A stretch of 64,000 nt of DNA, taken from Gracilaria domingensis (Eukaryota > Rhodophyta > Florideophyceae > Gracilariales > Gracilariaceae). Below, in pieces: positions 60,310 through 64,000 of the stretch. The translations under genes and the position numbers were made by a program. The DNA lies in the NCBI GenBank assembly GCA_022539475.1, contig VCMS01000315.1, positions 30,746-94,745 on the forward strand, given 5' to 3'. The notes under the pieces were generated by a model that was not told the DNA's origin, did not search any database, and saw nothing but the letters and a program-made list of their open reading frames with translations. Positions within the stretch are counted from its first letter, which is position 1. The number at the start of each line of letters is the position of its first letter.

Positions 60310-63300
60310 TGCAGTACAACCACAGGCCGTGACAACGTACTTTGCCCTGATAAAAGAACAAATTGCGCAGCATCCAAGCGGGGACGAAGGAGCACTCAAC
60401 GGACGCTAACAACGGGGCGTGAGATAGGCGCGCAGCACCGGTAGTGACGGTAGGATGACCCTTGTGGGAAACTAGACGATGAAAGAATCGGCTAGGGGGT
60501 GCTTGAGGTTTACCACGGTGAGCTCTGCCTGGTGGGAGATGCTTCAGTGCACCTCCCACGGGCACAAACCACGTGTCGAAAATAATAAACTATCTACCTA
60601 TAAGGGGGGTCCCGAAGGGCGACACGACAACTGTCACAACCCTACACGTGTGGGACCCCGAGGTGCACCCTGTGCACACTAACTAAATAAACTAATGCTT
60701 TGCACCCGTCAGGGCGGTGCCTCTCACTGCACTACATGCTGCGCTACCTTTCACAGAGAGCAAGGCTGAACTCCTTGAGTGCTTCCGCGTATGCGGCAGA
60801 TTTTTGTCCGTTCGTATCACGGTTTTGCACCACAATCATGGTAGATTTATTCATTATAAATTCAAACGAAACGGCTCTGCTGTGACTTAGTGCAGATTAT
60901 GGCCATACATTTTGATATCATTAGCTTTGTCTATTCAAAGAGCAGCTAGATAGCGCAAGAAATAGAAGCAAAGAGAAAGTTCAAGAAAGTTATTGTGGAG
61001 CAAACCCGATTCTGAGGGTGTTTGACGAAGAAGCTCTTCATACATGAGCGATACGCCCGTGCACGTGGCACTAGACATTATGAGGTGCATCCCCTATGGG
61101 CGTCTTCAACCGTTGGTTAATTTAATCTTAATTAGCACCCGTAGAGGGGCGGGGATGTGCCAAGGGCCCTGGTCGGGCGTGGACACGTGGAGGTGGATGG
61201 CTAGTGCACAAGTAGAGCATTTTAGGGAATCTTTTAGTTTGTCTTTATTTTCTGCACCCTGACAGTGGGGTTGCGTACGTGTACCACCCGTACGGGTGTG
61301 CACTATTGTGATCGGTCAACTGGCCCTGCACCTGGGGTACTTAGAGGTGCAGGGGCGGCTGAACACCACCTGATGGTAAAGCAACCAAGCCTCTACTTCG
61401 AGAACTGCCACTCGGATCAGAGGGCACTTGACGCTCACCTTGAGTGTGGGCTCTACGCGCTACTGCCCTTGCCGGTGTACTACTCCGCCCGGAGGGTCAC
61501 CTCAAGAGGTATAAGTACGCGTACTCCCCTTGGGACGCCTAAGGAATCTGTATATACCGTGTGGTATTGACGTTTCCTATTTCTATTAATTCCTGATTGC
61601 AGGACAGATCTCCGCCCCAGTATTAGGTGTTTCTTGCTCTTTCTCCCCGACGTCGGGCCTGTTGCCTGCGTGTGCACGGCCCGCGTCTCCTCTTTGGACG
61701 TACCTCTTTTTCCCTTGTTTCTTGGGCTACGCCTCCTTCCGGAGTGTCTGGCTCACCTCTTTTCGGGTATTCCTCGCTTCTACACCGTCCTTCGCTGGTG
61801 ATCCTCCTGAAATTGGACTTTCTGCATTCACCTCTGTAGGTTATATTCAGTACACTACTGGTCTTAGACCCAGGTCCCCGGTGTCAACAGAGGCTCGTCC
61901 ACCGAGTTACCATCCCCTGGGAAGCAGGACTTCGCGGACATCCTGTGCGTGTTTAACCCGTCCTGGGTTTGCACCACAGTTATGACAAGAACAAGGACGG
62001 TGTCCATAATTAACCCGTTTCCAAAATTGACCTTTTTTGGACGGTACTGTGGCCCGTCAAACGGTACACGTGACAGGTGTACGTGTCTACACTGCTGCGT
62101 TGTGCCCAACGCAGCGAAAATACAGAATATAGTTTAAAAATGCTTTATTGTAATTAATCCTATCTTAGGTGTAGTTAGTTTTCTACGCAGAATCTACCTT
62201 GCGTGTGGCCAGGAGGCGCCGCACTACTGTAGAGCAACGCATTTTGCGTGGTTATCAGGATGATGCGCCTCATATACTCAGGGGAGTGATACGAGGATGC
62301 ACTCGAAGAGTTATGAGTTGGACCCAATTTTGGCGGTTACTTTTGGAATGGCTTTCCCACAGTTACCTGTAATCAGGGTTGCATTGCTGGCCAATACCGC
62401 TAGGTGGACGCGTGTACTACACCACCGTGTGTGTGCATATTACGGGACAATAGGTAGTGCACCTGAGGTGCCTGACACTGGGCTAGCCACGTGTACGGAC
62501 CCCTGCGGGTGTGCACCACGTGTACATAGTTAGTTTAGACCTACTTAGGTGAGCTCGACCTCGTCGTCGCGAGCACCTTTGTAAAGTCAACCCGAGCACT
62601 TCTAAGTGAACTCTTTGTCGAGTAGCGCTCTTCTGAGTGGACTCTACACGAGTGAGGCTCTGACGCCAACCGCCTACGTGGGTTATCACCTCGCGGTATG
62701 CCACGTCTGGTTACGGTGGTCCTACCCCCCCCCGTTTTTCCTCGTAGCCTTGAGGAACTCTGTCCACGTTATGTCGGGGACCGGGTCGTACCCGAGAGGT
62801 ATGGCTAGATTACCGAAGTGATCCGGACTCTGTATAGAGTTTTTCCATGTTTACGGAACCCTGCATTACCGTTGGTGATCTCGCCCCGGCTCCGGCACAG
62901 TGCCGAAGAGGCGCACTACCCGTCGCGTGTGGCTGTTGTTTGGTTGTTTTTCTGTTGCTTTCCCTCTCAGACGTACACCTGTCGTTTTGGTCGTGTTTCA
63001 TCGTTGCCGATACCCACCCCATCTCTGGAGTTTCTCATCGTTCCTCACCACGTGGCTTATCACCTCTGTAGGTTTATAGCCAGTTTGCCACTTCGGCCTT
63101 ACAACGAGCTTACGGTGTGGTTACAAGAGGGTCTGTCTATGGTATCTGCCATCTCTCACGATGTACGCGACCTTCGGACAGTCTTGGTGGGGTGTTCACT
63201 CTTCCGAGTCAGGTCCCTACAACAAGTGGTTCTCCCCGACCCTTAGAACTCCCGTTTTAGGTTTCACTTTCGTGAATTGACTTGATTGTTGACGTGTATC

Positions 63301-64000
63301 ACCGTTTTCTGACCAACGACTGCAGGGGACTCTTTAGGTTTTGTGGAGGGGTGACAGACTTTGAACGCTGATGCCGCTGACGTCGGTTGGTTTACCGAGA
63401 TAGGTTTATTGAGTTGTTCTCTGTCTTTGAGATCGTGTACGAGTTTAGACTGGATCATCTGTCATCAGATTTCGTTAACTGGTTTCCAGTATGCCGCAAC
63501 CGCCTGTGTAGTTCTCGAGCTGGTTCCGCGCGGTCGTCAGCTGCGGTTCCACCCTGTATGCAACCTCGACGTCCCGGTCTCTATCCCATGAGTGCGCCAC
63601 ACCTCTTGAGTCGTACCCGCCCCCGGAGACACGCGTTCAGTTACGGAAAGCACCTAGGAAAATGTGAGTTACTGCTCACCCGTCGTTGAACCACCATCCA
63701 TTGAGTTAAACCTTAACGCTGTACCGTAGCCGAGTTGGCTAGGTTGGAATCCCGCATGATATTAATCACGGCTGCTCCGTGAACTCCTACAGGATGTTAC
63801 CTCGTTGAGGACGCAGGTTGATAATGCCCAGTGAGGAGTCTCAGGAGACTTACGTCTTCTGAGAAGGGACGGAATTCCCATTGATTGGAATCTGGGGTAC
63901 CGCAAGTCTTGCGTCGCGGCTGGTCGTTAATATGTTGTCGGGGAAATGCGCCGATCATCGGTCAGATCATTCGTTCGTCGCGCTTGGAAACGCTTGGAGG
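60310..64000. other. 5' LTR of element 2 and unassigned sequence
   Basis: The first several hundred bases should be the LTR of element 2. GTGCAC-containing short palindromes and related motifs (CACGTGTAC, GGTGCACC) recur near 60553, 60660, 61330, 62455 and 62500. From about 62550 to the end no frame longer than about 140 codons is convincing. I see no rRNA. It may be decayed element sequence. Confidence 0.35.

Larger units (their letters stand above)
53579..60310 (-). mobile_element. Ty3/gypsy chromovirus-type retrotransposon 2 (frame-broken)
   Basis: It has the same order and orientation as element 1 but is clearly diverged. Breaks occur in Gag (near 59745), protease (near 57615), the protease-RT junction (near 56790) and RNase H (near 55740), and a stop interrupts the integrase zinc finger (54938-54940). 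A primer-binding site is at 60294-60307. Confidence 0.85.

Noticed and set aside
63722-63760. tRNA-like A-box (TAGCCGAGTTGG) and B-box-like (GGTTGGAATCC) sequence
   Set aside because: The two boxes are almost adjacent, which is impossible for a tRNA, and no cloverleaf or acceptor stem could be drawn.

Overview
The window looks like nuclear DNA from an intron-poor eukaryote with compact genes and many mobile elements. A florideophyte red alga of the Chondrus type is my best guess. That is inferred from gene structure (long uninterrupted ORFs, one clear 87-nt spliceosomal intron), conserved eukaryotic proteins (Snu13, COP9 subunit 8, a four-RRM nucleolar protein, an AFG2-type AAA ATPase) and chromodomain-bearing Ty3/gypsy elements; no marker gene proves it.

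Layout. 0-11.2 kb is a housekeeping block: AFG2/SPATA5-like ATPase (-), SNU13 with an intron (+), CSN8 with a one-base frame break (-), Nop4/RBM28 (+), CDK5RAP1/MiaB-like tRNA methylthiotransferase (-) and a small two-helix membrane protein (-). 11.2-15.4 kb is gene-poor, with a frame-broken unknown gene and a foldback element with 113-bp inverted termini. 15.4-19.8 kb is an unusual tyrosine-recombinase element: a recombinase ORF and a divergent ORF with a possible GCR1_C-like DNA-binding region lie between two inverted arrays of ~162-bp repeats made almost entirely of hairpins. 20.0-28.3 kb holds a RING-H2 protein, a phospholipid scramblase pseudogene, a coiled-coil protein, a ribulose-phosphate epimerase relic, a ketopantoate-reductase-like gene and a tail-to-tail pair of HAD phosphatase-like genes, one of them dead.

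28.6-43.0 kb is the most interesting region. It is tightly packed and looks like one large composite mobile element or its remains: a ParB-like protein probably fused (across a frame break) to a 2-oxoglutarate/Fe(II) dioxygenase (-), an assembly gap with nested near-perfect palindromes, a decayed gene joining a DPPY-type DNA methyltransferase to a SET domain (+), a decayed coiled-coil gene (+), and a 1091-codon Plavaka/KDZ-like transposase (-). The set combines enzymes that could write and remove marks on DNA and histones with a partition-type DNA-binding domain and a transposase.

45-60.3 kb holds two adjacent, same-orientation (-) chromovirus-type Ty3/gypsy elements, both frame-broken, sharing a 14-nt primer-binding-site sequence. 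60.3-64 kb has no gene I can support; it should include the 5' LTR of the second element. Many genes here carry single-base frame breaks. I cannot tell real decay from sequencing error by eye, so such genes are marked as broken rather than repaired.
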